From: Megaleporinus macrocephalus
Taxonomy: Eukaryota > Chordata > Actinopteri > Characiformes > Anostomidae
Reading direction: 5' to 3'
Length of the DNA: 64,000 bases
Assembly (NCBI GenBank): GCA_021613375.1
Contig: CM038722.1
Coordinates: 27,757,441 to 27,821,440 of the forward strand
Each line of letters opens with the position of its first letter. Position 1 is the stretch's first letter. The notes beneath the pieces are model-generated. The model was not told the origin of the DNA, made no database searches, and saw only the letters and a program-made list of their open reading frames with translations. The position numbers were made by a program, and so were the translations under genes. Shown here piece after piece: positions 23,657-35,235 of this stretch.

Positions 23657-24096
23657 AAAGAAGTTAACAGTTTCTTCAACAAACACATTTAAATCTTGCC
23701 TATGTAGTGCGAAAAAAAATCTATTTATTTACTGAGCTTAATATACTGGGAATAAAATATTAAAATATTACATGCTATAACGTGCCATAACTTTTGCACA
23801 GACAACATTTTGATTTGGTTATTATTCCAATATGTTAAATTCAAAAGTATTAAAATTAAAATGTAAAGATGTGTGTTCTCTGTAGAGGACCTGTTAACTT
23901 ATTTACACTCAGAAAATCTAAATTACATCCGATTTGACGAGGGACTCCAGAACCTTTGCATATCACTGCCTATCTTACTAGTTGGTTTTATTAAGACATT
24001 ACTGCATGACATGTTTAATTTGCTGCAGAGAGGGTAGTTTTTGCTATATTGAGGAAGCAGATGTTCCCTGTTCTGATTGCTCGGTTTCTCCTGCAG
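23657..24096 (+). other. intron with no recognised feature
   Basis: AT-rich intron up to the exon f acceptor. A short stretch before 24096 (TTTCTCCTGCAG) is the acceptor. Confidence 0.5.
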
Positions 24097-24186
24097 GAGC
24101 TGGTTAGCATTAATCCTGCTAAAGCAGCCGAGCTGGTGGCTGGACACTTCTCCAGTGAGGTGGAGCCTATTATCACTGCACTACAG
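24097..24186 (+). CDS. vps8: vps8 exon f (internal, 30 codons)
   Basis: Acceptor TTTCTCCTGCAG ends at 24096 and donor GTCAGT starts at 24187. The 90-nt exon encodes ELVSINPAKAAELVAGHFSS followed by EVEPIITALQ. KAAELVAGHFS is a clathrin-repeat-like helix pair in which helix A carries the Lys-Ala-Ala-Glu-Leu motif recalled from VPS8 proteins. Phase 0 on both sides. The following intron is 12.6 kb and holds the 31-bp minisatellite and two hAT-like insertions. Confidence 0.92.
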
Positions 24187-24465
24187 GTCAGTGCTCTCTG
24201 TAGCCGTTTTCACCTTCAGGATCCAGTACTTTACTCACATACCTTTAGTAGTAATGGTAATGTTGGCATCGTTAATTAAAGCTACATGGTATTTTACTGA
24301 GATGCACAAACTTTGATTTGCTCAATGTGAACATTCCCCATTAGCACTATACGCCAGCGCAGTCTGTCAAATATGGACCAAAGTTACACCGTTTGAGGCA
24401 AAATATATACATTTAAAGGGCTTATATAGTATAATATAGTATATAATGGAGGAATGTAAACATTG

Positions 24466-27400
24466 CTTTGTGTTTATATAGCAGCTGTATATATATTTTT
24501 GTGTTTATATAGCAGCTGTATATATATTTTTGTGTTTAAATAGCAGCTGTATATATTTTTGTGTTTATATAGCAGCTGTATATATATTTGTGTTTATATA
24601 GCAGCTGTATATATATTTTTGTGTTTATATAGCAGCTGTATATATATTTTTGTGTTTAAATAGCAGCTGTATATATATTTGTGTTTATATAGCAGCTGTA
24701 TATATATTTTTGTGTTTATATAGCAGCTGTATATATATTTTTGTGTTTATATAGCAGCTGTATATATATATATTTGTGTTTAAATAGCAGCTGTATATAT
24801 ATTTGTGTTTATATAGCAGCTGTATATATATTTTTGTGTTTATATAGCAGCTGTATATATATTTTTGTGTTTATATAGCAGCTGTATATATATTTTTGTG
24901 TTTATATAGCAGTTGTATATATATTTTTGTGTTTTTATAGCAGCTGTATATATATTTTTGTGTTTATATAGCAGTTGTATATATATTTTTGTGTTTTTAT
25001 AGCAGCTGTATAAATATTTTATGTTTTTATAGCAGCTGTATATATATTTTTGTTTTTATAGCAGCTGTATATATATTTTTGTGTTTATATAACAGCTGTA
25101 TATATATATATTTGTTTTTATAGCAGCTGTATATATATTTTTGTTTATATAGCAGCTGTATATATATATTTGTGTTTATATAGCAGCTGTATATATATTT
25201 TTTTGTGTTTATATAGCAGCTGTATATATATTTTTGTGTTTATATAGCAGCTGTATATATATTTTTGTGTTTTTATAGCAGCTGTATATATATTTTTGTG
25301 TTTATAGCAGCTGTATAAATATTTTTTGTTTATATAGCAGCTGTATATATATTTTTTGTGTTCATATAGCAGTTGTATATATATATTTGTGTTTATATAG
25401 CAGCTGTATATATATATTTGTGTTTATATAGCACCTGTATATATATTTTTTGTGTTCATATAGCAGCTGTATATATATATTTGTGTTTATATAGCAGCTG
25501 TATATATATTTTTGTGTTAAATAGCAGCTGTATATATATTTTTGTGTTTTTATAGCAGCTGTATATATATTTTTGTGTTAAATAGCAGCTGTATATATAT
25601 TTTTGTTTTTATATAGCAGCTGTATATATATTTTTGTTTTTATATAGCAGCTGTATATATATTTTTTGTTTGTATAGTAGCTGTATATATATTTTTGTGT
25701 TTATATAGCAGTTGTATATATATTTTTGTGTTTATATAGCAGCTGTATATATATTTTTGTGTTTATATAGCAGCTGTATATATATTTTTGTGCTTATATA
25801 GCAGTTGTATATATATTTTTGTGTTTATATAGCAGTTGTATATATATTTTTGTGTTTATATAGCAGTTGTATATATATGTTTGTGTTTTTATAGCAGCTG
25901 TATAAATATTTTATGTTTTTATAGCAGCTGTATATATATTTTTGTTTTTATAGCAGCTGTATATATATTTTTGTGTTTATATAACAGCTGTATATATATA
26001 TTTGTTTTTATAGCAGCTGTATATATATTTTTGTTTATATAGCAGCTGTATATATATTTTTGTGTTTATATAGCAGCTGTATATATATTTTTGTGTTTAT
26101 ATAGCAGCTGTATATATATTTTTGTGTTTTTATAGCAGCTGTATATATATATTTGTGCTTATAGCAGCTGTATAAATATTTTTTGTTTATATAGCAGCTG
26201 TATATATATTTTTTGTGTTTATATAGCAGCTGTATATATATTTTTTGTGTTCATATAGCAGCTGTATATATATTTTTGTGTTTATATAGCAGCTGTATAT
26301 ATATTTTTGTGTTTATATAGCAGCTGTATATATATTTTTGTGTTTTTATAGCAGCTGTATATATATTTTTGTGTTTATATAGCAGTTGTATATATATTTT
26401 TGTGTTTATATAGCAGTTGTATATATATTTTTGTGTTTTTATAGCAGCTGTATAAATATTTTATGTTTTTATAGCAGCTGTATATATATTTTTGTTTTTA
26501 TAGCAGCTGTATATATATTTTTGTGTTTATATAACAGCTGTATATATATATATTTGTTTTTATAGCAGCTGTATATATATTTTTGTTTATATAGCAGCTG
26601 TATATATATATTTGTGTTTATATAGCAGCTGTATATATATTTTTTGTGTTTATATAGCAGCTGTATATATATTTTTGTGTTTATATAGCAGCTGTATATA
26701 TATTTTTGTGTTTTTATAGCAGCTGTATATATATTTTTGTGTTTATAGCAGCTGTATAAATATTTTTTGTTTATATAGCAGCTGTATATATATTTTTTGT
26801 GTTCATATAGCAGTTGTATATATATATTTGTGTTTATATAGCAGCTGTATATATATATTTGTGTTTATATAGCACCTGTATATATATTTTTTGTGTTCAT
26901 ATAGCAGCTGTATATATATATTTGTGTTTATATAGCAGCTGTATATATATTTTTGTGTTAAATAGCAGCTGTATATATATTTTTGTGTTTTTATAGCAGC
27001 TGTATATATATTTTTGTGTTAAATAGCAGCTGTATATATATTTTTGTTTTTATATAGCAGCTGTATATATATTTTTGTTTTTATATAGCAGCTGTATATA
27101 TATTTTTTGTTTGTATAGTAGCTGTATATATATTTTTGTGTTTATATAGCAGTTGTATATATATTTTTGTGTTTATATAGCAGCTGTATATATATTTTTG
27201 TGCTTATATAGCAGTTGTATATATATTTTTGTGTTTATATAGCAGTTGTACATATATTTTTGTGTTTATATAGCAGTTGTATATATATGTTTGTGTTTTT
27301 ATAGCAGCTGTATAAATATTTTATGTTTTTATAGCAGCTGTATATATATTTTTGTTTTTATAGCAGCTGTATATATATTTTTGTGTTTATATAACAGCTG

Positions 27401-28335
27401 TATATATATATTTGTTTTTATAGCAGCTGTATATATATTTTTGTTTATATAGCAGCTGTATATATATTTTTGTGTTTATATAGCAGCTGTATATATATTT
27501 TTGTGTTTATATAGCAGCTGTATATATATTTTTGTGTTTTTATAGCAGCTGTATATATATATTTGTGCTTATAGCAGCTGTATAAATATTTTTTGTTTAT
27601 ATAGCAGCTGTATATATATTTTTTGTGTTTATATAGCAGCTGTATATATATTTTTTGTGTTCATATAGCAGCTGTATATATATTTTTGTGTTTATATAGC
27701 AGCTGTATATATATTTTTGTGTTTATATAGCAGCTGTATATATATTTTTGTGTTTTTATAGCAGCTGTATATATATTTTTGTGTTTTTATAGCAGCTGTA
27801 TATATATTTTTGTGTTTATATAGCAGCTGTATATATATTTTTGTGTTTATATAGCAGCTGTATATATATTTTTGTGTTTATATAGCAGCTGTATATATAT
27901 TTTTGTGTTTTTATAGCAGCTGTATATATATTTTTGTTTTTATATAGCAGCTGTATATATATTTTTGTGTTTATATAGCAGCTGTATATATATTTTTGTG
28001 TTAAATAGCAGCTGTATATATATTTTTGTGTTTTTATAGCAGCTGTATATATATTTTTGTGTTAAATAGCAGCTGTATATATATTTTTGTTTTTATATAG
28101 CAGCTGTATATATATTTTTGTTTTTATATAGCAGCTGTATATATATTTTTTGTTTGTATAGTAGCTGTATATATATTTTTGTGTTTATATAGCAGTTGTA
28201 TATATATTTTTGTGTTTATATAGCAGCTGTATATATATTTTGTGCTTATATAGCAGTTGTATATATATTTTTGTGTTTATATAGCAGTTGTATATATATT
28301 TTTGTGTTTATATAGCAGCTGTATATATATATTTT
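24466..28335. repeat. 31-bp AT-rich minisatellite with CAGCTG in each unit
   Basis: About 125 copies of a unit of about 31 bp made of TATATAGCAGCTGTATATAT followed by ATTTTTGTGTT-like sequence. Most units carry the palindrome CAGCTG, occasionally CAGTTG. Length differences lie mainly in the AT run and the T run. Two pairs of identical repeat ORFs show a large internal duplication: 25373-25555 and 26814-26996 (offset 1441), then 25836-26042 and 27246-27452 (offset 1410, one unit less). Confidence 0.97.
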
Positions 28336-28407
28336 AAGCTCACTGTCTGTCATGGTTGTATTGTAATTCTGTGTCTGAGATATAATCAAGACTTTAAAGT
28401 ACATATA

Positions 28408-28480
28408 CAGTAGGGCTGCACGATATTGGAAAAATTTGACATTGCAATATTTTTTTGGCTGCAATATATATTGCGATATT
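28408..28480 (+). mobile_element. end of an hAT-like repeat (TAGGGCTGCACGATATTG)
   Basis: CAGTAGGGCTGCACGATATT, then TTGCAATAT and TGCGATATTAA, is the recognisable end of a common non-autonomous fish DNA repeat. I could not find the opposite end, so it may be truncated. Class assignment is from memory. Confidence 0.45.
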
Positions 28481-29369
28481 AAACAATGCAGGACTTTTCA
28501 CCAGATTTGACCAAAAGTCAGAGAAGAAAAAGATCCATCATAATAATAATAATAATAATGTATGATTCTTACTGTAAATGATCCTCCATTAAGGCAATAC
28601 AGTTTGCAAACAGCGACTTTTCAGAAATCCTCATTGAAGTAATGGACGGTAAGACTTATGTAAGGTTCCGCTGTCCAGCTTAATGGTCCACTTGCGACAG
28701 CTCTGTTTCAACTTTCAGCTCTGCCTTGCACTTCTCGTAGAACTCTGGGAGGCAATTTTTAAATGAAAAATGTGTGTGTGACGGCGTTACATACCGCTTA
28801 TCACGTTACCGGCTCATGTGTGTACAGCCCTCTTTGATAGCTGTGTTAACTGGTACCTGGGGTCTTTTGCGAGGTGAGAAGTTATTGCAACCGTGATTTC
28901 TCGATGTCGTTTGGAACCTCTCTCATACCGTGAGACGCTGGCAAAGACATCTAAAACAGTGTCCTACGTTTTATAGCATTCAGATCTGGCGTCGCGCTCA
29001 TCATGCAGAGCTTCGTAGTGGCGCTCTAAATAGTCAAATTAGTCTCGTTGTCTCGTTGATCTGTGAGTCTGATAGAACAAGTTGAGCTGATCCACCTTTG
29101 TAGGCTAAGTAGTAAGTTTTTACTGGTTTAGCTCTCTTTACATTGTTTGAGGTAGCGCCAGGCTCTCTGGTGGGCGGGCAGTAAGGATGGTGTTACTAGA
29201 TGATGTCACTTTGTAACTGAGAAAAGGACTGGAATTCCAGTGAGGGGTTTTAGGCTGAGAATTTTTTTTCTTCGCCAATTGTTTACATACACAGGAAGCT
29301 ACAACACATTGAAGGAAAGAGGAAAAAATGAAAAGCATAACAGGTCCTCTGCAGTTAAGTGCAATAAAG
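28481..29369 (+). other. intron; partly a dispersed repeat
   Basis: No gene. The stretch 29190-29350 (GATGATGTCAC, AAGGAAAGAGGAAAAAA, AAAAGCATAACA) resembles sequences flanking the Tc1-like element at 21490-21530 and 22870-22960. It is therefore a second copy of an unclassified dispersed repeat. Confidence 0.4.
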
Positions 29370-29535
29370 GTTAGCACTAGGGCGGCACCTAACGATTAAT
29401 TTCATAATCAATTAATCCAACTATTTTTTTTTTTTTCGATTAGTGGATTAATCTAATGACCAATTTTTAGATTACTCTAAAAGTGTGTTAGGATTTTTTT
29501 TACTTTGTTATGGGTTTCTAACCAATGGATGATTT

Positions 29536-29542
<7 letters not shown>

Positions 29543-29623
<81 letters not shown>
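29543..29623. repeat. (AT)n microsatellite
   Basis: 81-bp AT run inside the hAT-like element. Confidence 0.98.
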
Positions 29624-29628
<5 letters not shown>

Positions 29629-29662
29629 TTTTATTATTCTTATTTATTAAAGGGTACCTCAA

Positions 29663-29672
<10 letters not shown>

Positions 29673-29726
<54 letters not shown>
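29673..29726. repeat. (AT)n microsatellite
   Basis: 54-bp AT run inside the hAT-like element, preceded by a short (AC)n. Confidence 0.98.
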
Positions 29727-29729
<3 letters not shown>

Positions 29730-30604
29730 TAAAGACTTAAAGGCTACGTTCTGACTCGACTTTTAGAGGCACAAATGACACGTAGCCTACACGCCTCACG
29801 CACAAGAACTGTTTGTTGACTGTATATTTTCTCAGAGAGTGGTTTCAGAAGCAGCTACGTGTGTTTTAAAGCTCTTGCGGTATCTAGAACAGTCTCAGTT
29901 TCTACACTGGACGATTAGGAAACGGTTAGCAGTGCGTAGTCAAGTGTCTACTACTGAAAGAAGTAAGTCTCATTTATACTCAATGTTAAATACAGATACG
30001 TCCGACCTCTATCCGTACTCTGCGTTCATTTCGTACATACATTCATTTTGGGAAAGCTTACGTATACACACAGGATAAGGCAATACAGCTGGAGACCATG
30101 GGGGCAGTGCAAGACGTGACCTCTTCCACACGTACACGCCGAAGAAGAAACGGTGGAACTTTCTGAAGAGAGGTTCTACACGTTCATTAGAAATTCCCCA
30201 AAATAGCTTCTCCTCAGCGCCGAGACCAACAGTCGTTATTAGTAGTTTTTAAACTAAATAAAGAACTACGAGCTCATCCGCCGTCGCCATGTTTGATGTA
30301 CTCCAAACTGCCCTTTACTGGACATGTTGTTTAGCGACCATGTCAACGGAGCTGACGCAGAGAAGTATGTGGGTAGTGGCGGCTATATCGCTTTAAACAT
30401 AGCAGACGGAGTATAAATCAGCCTTTACAGCCGTTAATCATTTTAAAACCTGTGTGAAACACTTCTACAACTTTAGGTACACACAGATAAACCCATGCTT
30501 TCAGTAGGCGTGGCCATCTTTGCGACGCATTGACGCACATTATGCTAATCGTCGTAATTTCGTAATCGATTACGTTGACGTGTTGCCCCAGCCCTAGTCA
30601 GCAC

Positions 30605-31493
30605 AGAGGTCATTTACTTGTATCAGTCTTAAACATACATTAACAGCAATAGCCAGTTACCAGCAGTTAAGTTCAGACAATGGTAGTGTAAAGAAATAAG
30701 TACATAAAGCCATTGTGTTTGATTATAAGCACATATAAGATGTTGGATATGAGGGCCTTAATTTTAAAATCTCATCTTCAAACTACAGTAGAACAGTGTT
30801 TCAGCCACCAGGCAGGATATCCTTTACCTCTTCTCCTTTTCTCGAGATATTTAACTCCATACGTTTACCCACGTTTATAAATAACACTACGCCAAACAGC
30901 ATCAGAAAGCCTAACTGCTGCTAACTGGTGAGCTTCATGAGGTATATGAGATATTCCATTGCTGGTTAGCTACATTAGCCCTTCAGCTTCACTGCAGAAC
31001 CAAAGAAGCAAACACCAAACACGTCTTAACCGGTCGACTACGTTTGGAACAAAAGAGAAGACTGTCAGTTTTCATTTCGGCTGGTTTATGTGGAGGAATG
31101 GCACTTTTCTGGGACCATGGTGATGCTCCCCCCCTAACGGCAGTAATACGAGTGTGAATGTGTTTGAGTGAGAGTGAGTCAGTAAACGGATTAGGCTCTA
31201 TCTGCAGCGCTGTGTGTAATTGGGTTTGCCTTATCATCTGGGCGCTGGCTGAGAGGTGTTAATTGAAAAGTCTGATAGTGACAGCGTTTGAGTGCGGCGG
31301 CCAGAAAGAGAGGAAAGGAAGAAATAAACAGTGCATTTATTCACACACACCTCACTTGTGGCTGCTGAGAGAATTTCCACACTGTGAACACTGCCGCCGG
31401 CAGACTGTACAGATTTACCTCTTGGCTTGACATCAGTGTTTTGGGGGGAAGTATGATTAAATACGATAACCATGACTGTGATGAGGGTAATGA

Positions 31494-31497
<4 letters not shown>
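30605..31497 (+). other. intron with no recognised feature
   Basis: Mixed-composition intron in the exon f to g gap. No coding, RNA or mobile feature recognised. Confidence 0.5.

Positions 31498-31576
<79 letters not shown>
31498..31576. repeat. (AT)n microsatellite
   Basis: 79-bp AT run. Confidence 0.98.
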
Positions 31577-31581
<5 letters not shown>

Positions 31582-31901
31582 GGTGTTAATAAAATTTGGG
31601 ATTGAAAGATTTGATCATCCAATACTGAGTTACTGTAAATGACTGCAGTTTTGACTCTATTTATTTAATTAGCTTTTTAATTTTAAATTAAGGGTCTAAA
31701 TTGAATGATTGCAGTATTGGGGATATTAGTTTGATTTACTTTGATTATTTACTGATAATTTAGTTTAAAATATTATGCTGTTTAAAAATGGTAATAAACC
31801 AGTTTAGACCATGTTTCATGACTTGCTTGCACTAATAACTACATGTAGCCGTGAGCCATAGATGGCGCTGATGTAGCCCTGCTTTGGGATATAGCCCCGT
31901 C

Positions 31902-32345
31902 CAGTGGCAGCTGGTGCTAAAACAATTGAGTGGGGCGCAAACAAACCGACAAATTAAAAACAAACAAATAAAAAAAAGTAGATGAGACTAGGCTCGGTCT
32001 TCAGCTTACCTTCACAGAGCACCGGATAGGCTTTTAAGGAGTTGCTCAGTGCATCTGCAGGAAATGCTGTGTTGTATTGTTCAAACCCGTTTGTCATAAA
32101 AAGAGCTGGAAAAGACCCGGATGTAAACTCGTCCTCGATCACTTGCCTGCTGCTGAATTTGTAAACTTTATCTGTTTTTATCTTCAAGTGAACGCTTTAT
32201 GAAATTTTTTTTTGTAAAGACGAAACTGAATTGTCTCTCATTTTGTAAGAGACGCTGCTCCAGCCTGCAACTGTTCAACGTGAACCGAGTTAACGAACCC
32301 CAGCGAAGTTAATGAGTCGATTCGGGGATTGTCCAATCACACGAT

Positions 32346-32380
<35 letters not shown>

Positions 32381-32730
32381 CCAGTACGGACACACTACCA
32401 ATAAGAGTGGGTGTGTCCTGGGCACAAAGAGCTGCGCCCTGTGAAAACTCTGTATCAACCAATCAAACAGCAGCTTCATTATCACCTGCTTACCAAAAGT
32501 TAATGCATCTACATACACTCTCATTAGACCGGCGCCCTGCACACAGGAAGTGTGCACAATGTAAGCAATTAAATACCATTATATATGAATTATTTAAATA
32601 AATTCTAACATGGATATTAGACACAGTATAACTAAATGATGTCCTAATTATTTTGCAGTTTATAATTAACTCATTTTAATGTCCGAACAATTTCCAAGGG
32701 GCGGCGCCCCCTATTGGCCAGCCGCCACTG
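31902..32730. mobile_element. hAT-like non-autonomous element with 8-bp target duplication
   Basis: The left end CAGTGGCAGCTGG and right end (reverse complement CAGTGGCGGCTGG) are inverted repeats. They are flanked by GCCCCGTC (31894-31901) and GCCCCGCC (32731-32738), matching at 7 of 8. CAGTGGCGGCTGG is a typical hAT-type terminus. The 829-bp interior carries a poly-A run (32349-32379) and no intact ORF. Next to the right end, CAAGGGGCGGCGCCCCCT is itself palindromic. Confidence 0.8.
32349..32379. repeat. poly-A run
   Basis: 31-bp A run inside the hAT-like element. Confidence 0.97.
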
Positions 32731-32890
32731 GCCCCGCCCTAGATCGGTATCGGCTATCGGCCGATCGCGCTGAAAGGTTCTAGTGTATAGGTTCTATAAT
32801 AAACACATACAGTAGGTTCACACTATTATTATATGTATGTTGATTCATAGATTTGTTATTGATCCCAGAGGGAAATTCAAGATCCCAGCA

Positions 32891-32905
32891 GTTAACCCAT
32901 CCGTA

Positions 32906-32993
<88 letters not shown>

Positions 32994-33020
32994 AGAGTTT
33001 CACTGCACGGATGGGTTAAC
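32891..33020. repeat. inverted repeat around an (AT)n run
   Basis: GTTAACCCATCCGT at 32891-32904 and its exact reverse complement at 33007-33020 flank a (GT)n/(AT)n tract (AT part 32916-32990). The structure could form a long hairpin. It abuts the SINE fragment at 33030-33190. Confidence 0.85.
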
Positions 33021-33029
33021 TATATACAC

Positions 33030-33190
33030 ACATATACACACACTAGTAAACACACTTGCCCAGAGCAGTGGGCAGCCCTACCACAGTGCCCGGGGAGCAG
33101 TCAAGGCCTTCAGTCGTGGCCTGTCAGTTCATGGGATCGAACCGGTTACCTTCTGCCTACAAGGCTGGTTGTCCAATGTAGAATATGTGC
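33030..33190 (-). mobile_element. SINE fragment with Pol III B box
   Basis: Read on the - strand, this contains GGTTCGATCCC (33133-33143), a perfect Pol III B box. It is followed by sequence I recognise from a common fish SINE (CAGGCCACGACTG, GGGCTGCCCACTGCTCTGGG). The region upstream of the B box, where an A box should be, does not match well, so the 5' end seems truncated or mutated. Confidence 0.65.
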
Positions 33191-33237
33191 ACTGATAACG
33201 TTACTAATGGCAACAAGCTAGAGTTAAAATGATATTG

Positions 33238-33395
33238 TTCAGATAAGATAAAATAAGATAATCCTTTATTAGTCCCACAGTGGGGAAATTCAGTGTTACA
33301 GCAGCAAAGGGGGAGCAAGGCACTCAGTACAGAAAATAGATAAATAAACGGTACAGTATATACAATATAAATAATAAAAAAGTCAAAAACTCTTT
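33238..33395 (-). mobile_element. LINE-like 3' tail repeat
   Basis: ATCCTTTATTAGTCCCACAG, then GTGGGGAAATTCAG, is a familiar 3'-end phrase of fish non-LTR elements, usually read from the other strand. No coding sequence is left. Class uncertain. Confidence 0.4.
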
Positions 33396-35235
33396 AGATT
33401 GTTCAACAAAGTATTATATCGTTATGTTGTCCTCTACCATACCCACATGATTACAATGATTTCACGGCACAGATGAAAGTATTTATGTTACTTAAGACTT
33501 GCAGTGTTTGACTTATTAAAATACAGTTCGTTATATCAGCCGGATGTAAGATCGCTGTTGGTCAGATGTTTATTTACACCCCCCACTACCAGAGCAGAGT
33601 GTACTTTGCATAGTCCGTCCAGCGCTAGAGAGTGCAGAAGAAGAGAAGGAAGATCTTGTGGGAGAGCAGGCTATTTAAATATCTTCTGTCAGGCTCTCGT
33701 TCTGACATTTGCTGTGGCATTTTAACTTGCTCCTCTATCTGCGTGTCAATACCATCCACAAGGCCCTGAATGCCATTCTCCAGCCTTTGATTTCTATTAT
33801 TACGCTGCTTCTTTCTGGCTTTTCTCTTAAAGTAATAGTTCATTCAGATTCAAATTGAGTTTACACAGTCTACCCCCTGCCACTCTTCGGCCAAACGCAA
33901 TTACCGGCTGTTTGGTGTCTGAAATTAGGTCCACTTTCTGATAGTGTCTGATGTACTGGATCTCTTAAATGGATGACTAAATTCAGATGGCTGCTACAGT
34001 TTCAGCCATGTGGTGTACGCAGTAGCGAGTATGAGATTGAGGCTGTAGAGTTAAATCAGCATTGGGAGTGTTACACTGAGCCCCTTCTCAGTATGTATTT
34101 AGGTCCACACCAGTCAGGGTTACACTGTAGTGTCTGTATTTTACATCAGTTTAAGTGTTAATATCGTAACACGGAAGGTGTTGTTGTTGTTATAACCCTT
34201 TTGTGCTGCATTGGGTACATCAGAAAGTGTGCACTGTTCAGATCACAGGTGTTAATTCATCACTGCTCTGGAGTTAGTTGTCAGCCTTTAAAGCAGGGTG
34301 GATCCGGAGGTGGGGATTTCAAATAATATGTCCAACAGCGGGTCATGTGGGATTCAGACACATGTACATGATATTCAGGTACAAAACCCAAGCACATTTA
34401 TCCATGCTCACTGGTTACACATGTTCACTGGGGGTGTGCCTATAGGTGGGCTGAGATGGGCGTTGGCCCAGCAGAACAAAGCCGATTCTCTGAAAACTTA
34501 AAATAAAAAAATCTATGAATGGTGGCAGTTTTTATTAATTTTGTCATTAGTCATTGAAAAAATGCTCTGCTTTCCTATTTGCTGGTTTAAGGTCATGGGT
34601 GGTCTTACTCGGCACTCATCTTTTTCACCAAACCAACTAGAAGTGGAGCCGACATGGTTCAGTGAACGTGTTGTAGTTGTTATCCAGGCAATCCGAGTAA
34701 AACCTTTCCTACCTTTTGATTCTTGCTCACTCTTTCAAGTTTGAGAGTAGAGTTTATAAGCTCTGTGCTTCTTCTAAGTTACCAGCTCACTCGGCAGCCA
34801 CTGGTTTAGTGATTATCCATCTAGCGAGCCAGGCACCCTCAATCCATTGCGTGCTGTCTCCACTGTCAAGCCCAGAGCCTTACTGCCTCAGAGGTCACCA
34901 ACGTTCATCCTGCACGAAATCCAGACACACCGTCCTTCAGCTCTGCCACTCGAAATTTGAATATAGATTGCCCGTTCCAGCCGTGGTCAATAGTTTTGAG
35001 AATGCCCTCATCCACATACCCTTTGTAGGAAAACAACATTGTTGTTCTTGCCCACTCAAATCATTCAAAAGCCCTGGAAGCAATTTGGGATTAAGACTAA
35101 GTTACTAATGATAATGTTAGAAGGACGTTAGCTGGCAGGTTAACATTGATAGCTTGTTATTTGCAATATTTAAGCATAACAAATAAACTAAGTTTCTTCA
35201 AGTGGGACTAGTTTCTAATTACACATTACAAATCA
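33396..35235 (+). other. intron with no recognised gene
   Basis: Mixed sequence. On the - strand, 33640-33843 encodes a basic open stretch (RKARKKQRNNRNQRLENG) that I cannot assign. At 34980-35005, GGTCAATAGTTTTGAGAATG resembles the end of the Tc1-like element at 21531 and may be a lone terminal repeat. Nothing else stands out. Confidence 0.4.

Larger units (their letters stand above)
29378..30596. mobile_element. hAT-like non-autonomous element with 8-bp target duplication
   Basis: The ends are short inverted repeats: TAGGGCGGCACC at the left and TAGGGCTGGGGC as the reverse complement of the right end. They are flanked by GTTAGCAC (29370-29377) and GTCAGCAC (30597-30604), which match at 7 of 8 positions. 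An 8-bp duplication and TAGGG ends fit hAT transposons. The interior (1.2 kb) has two long (AT)n runs and no recognisable transposase. Confidence 0.75.

Noticed and set aside
33625..33843. Basic 72-codon - strand ORF (RKARKKQRNNRNQRLENG) as a gene or transposon ORF
   Set aside because: No recognised domain, no splice support and no second copy seen; could be chance.
34980..35005. Solo Tc1-like terminal repeat
   Set aside because: Similarity to the 21531 end covers only about 25 bases with several mismatches; no partner end found.
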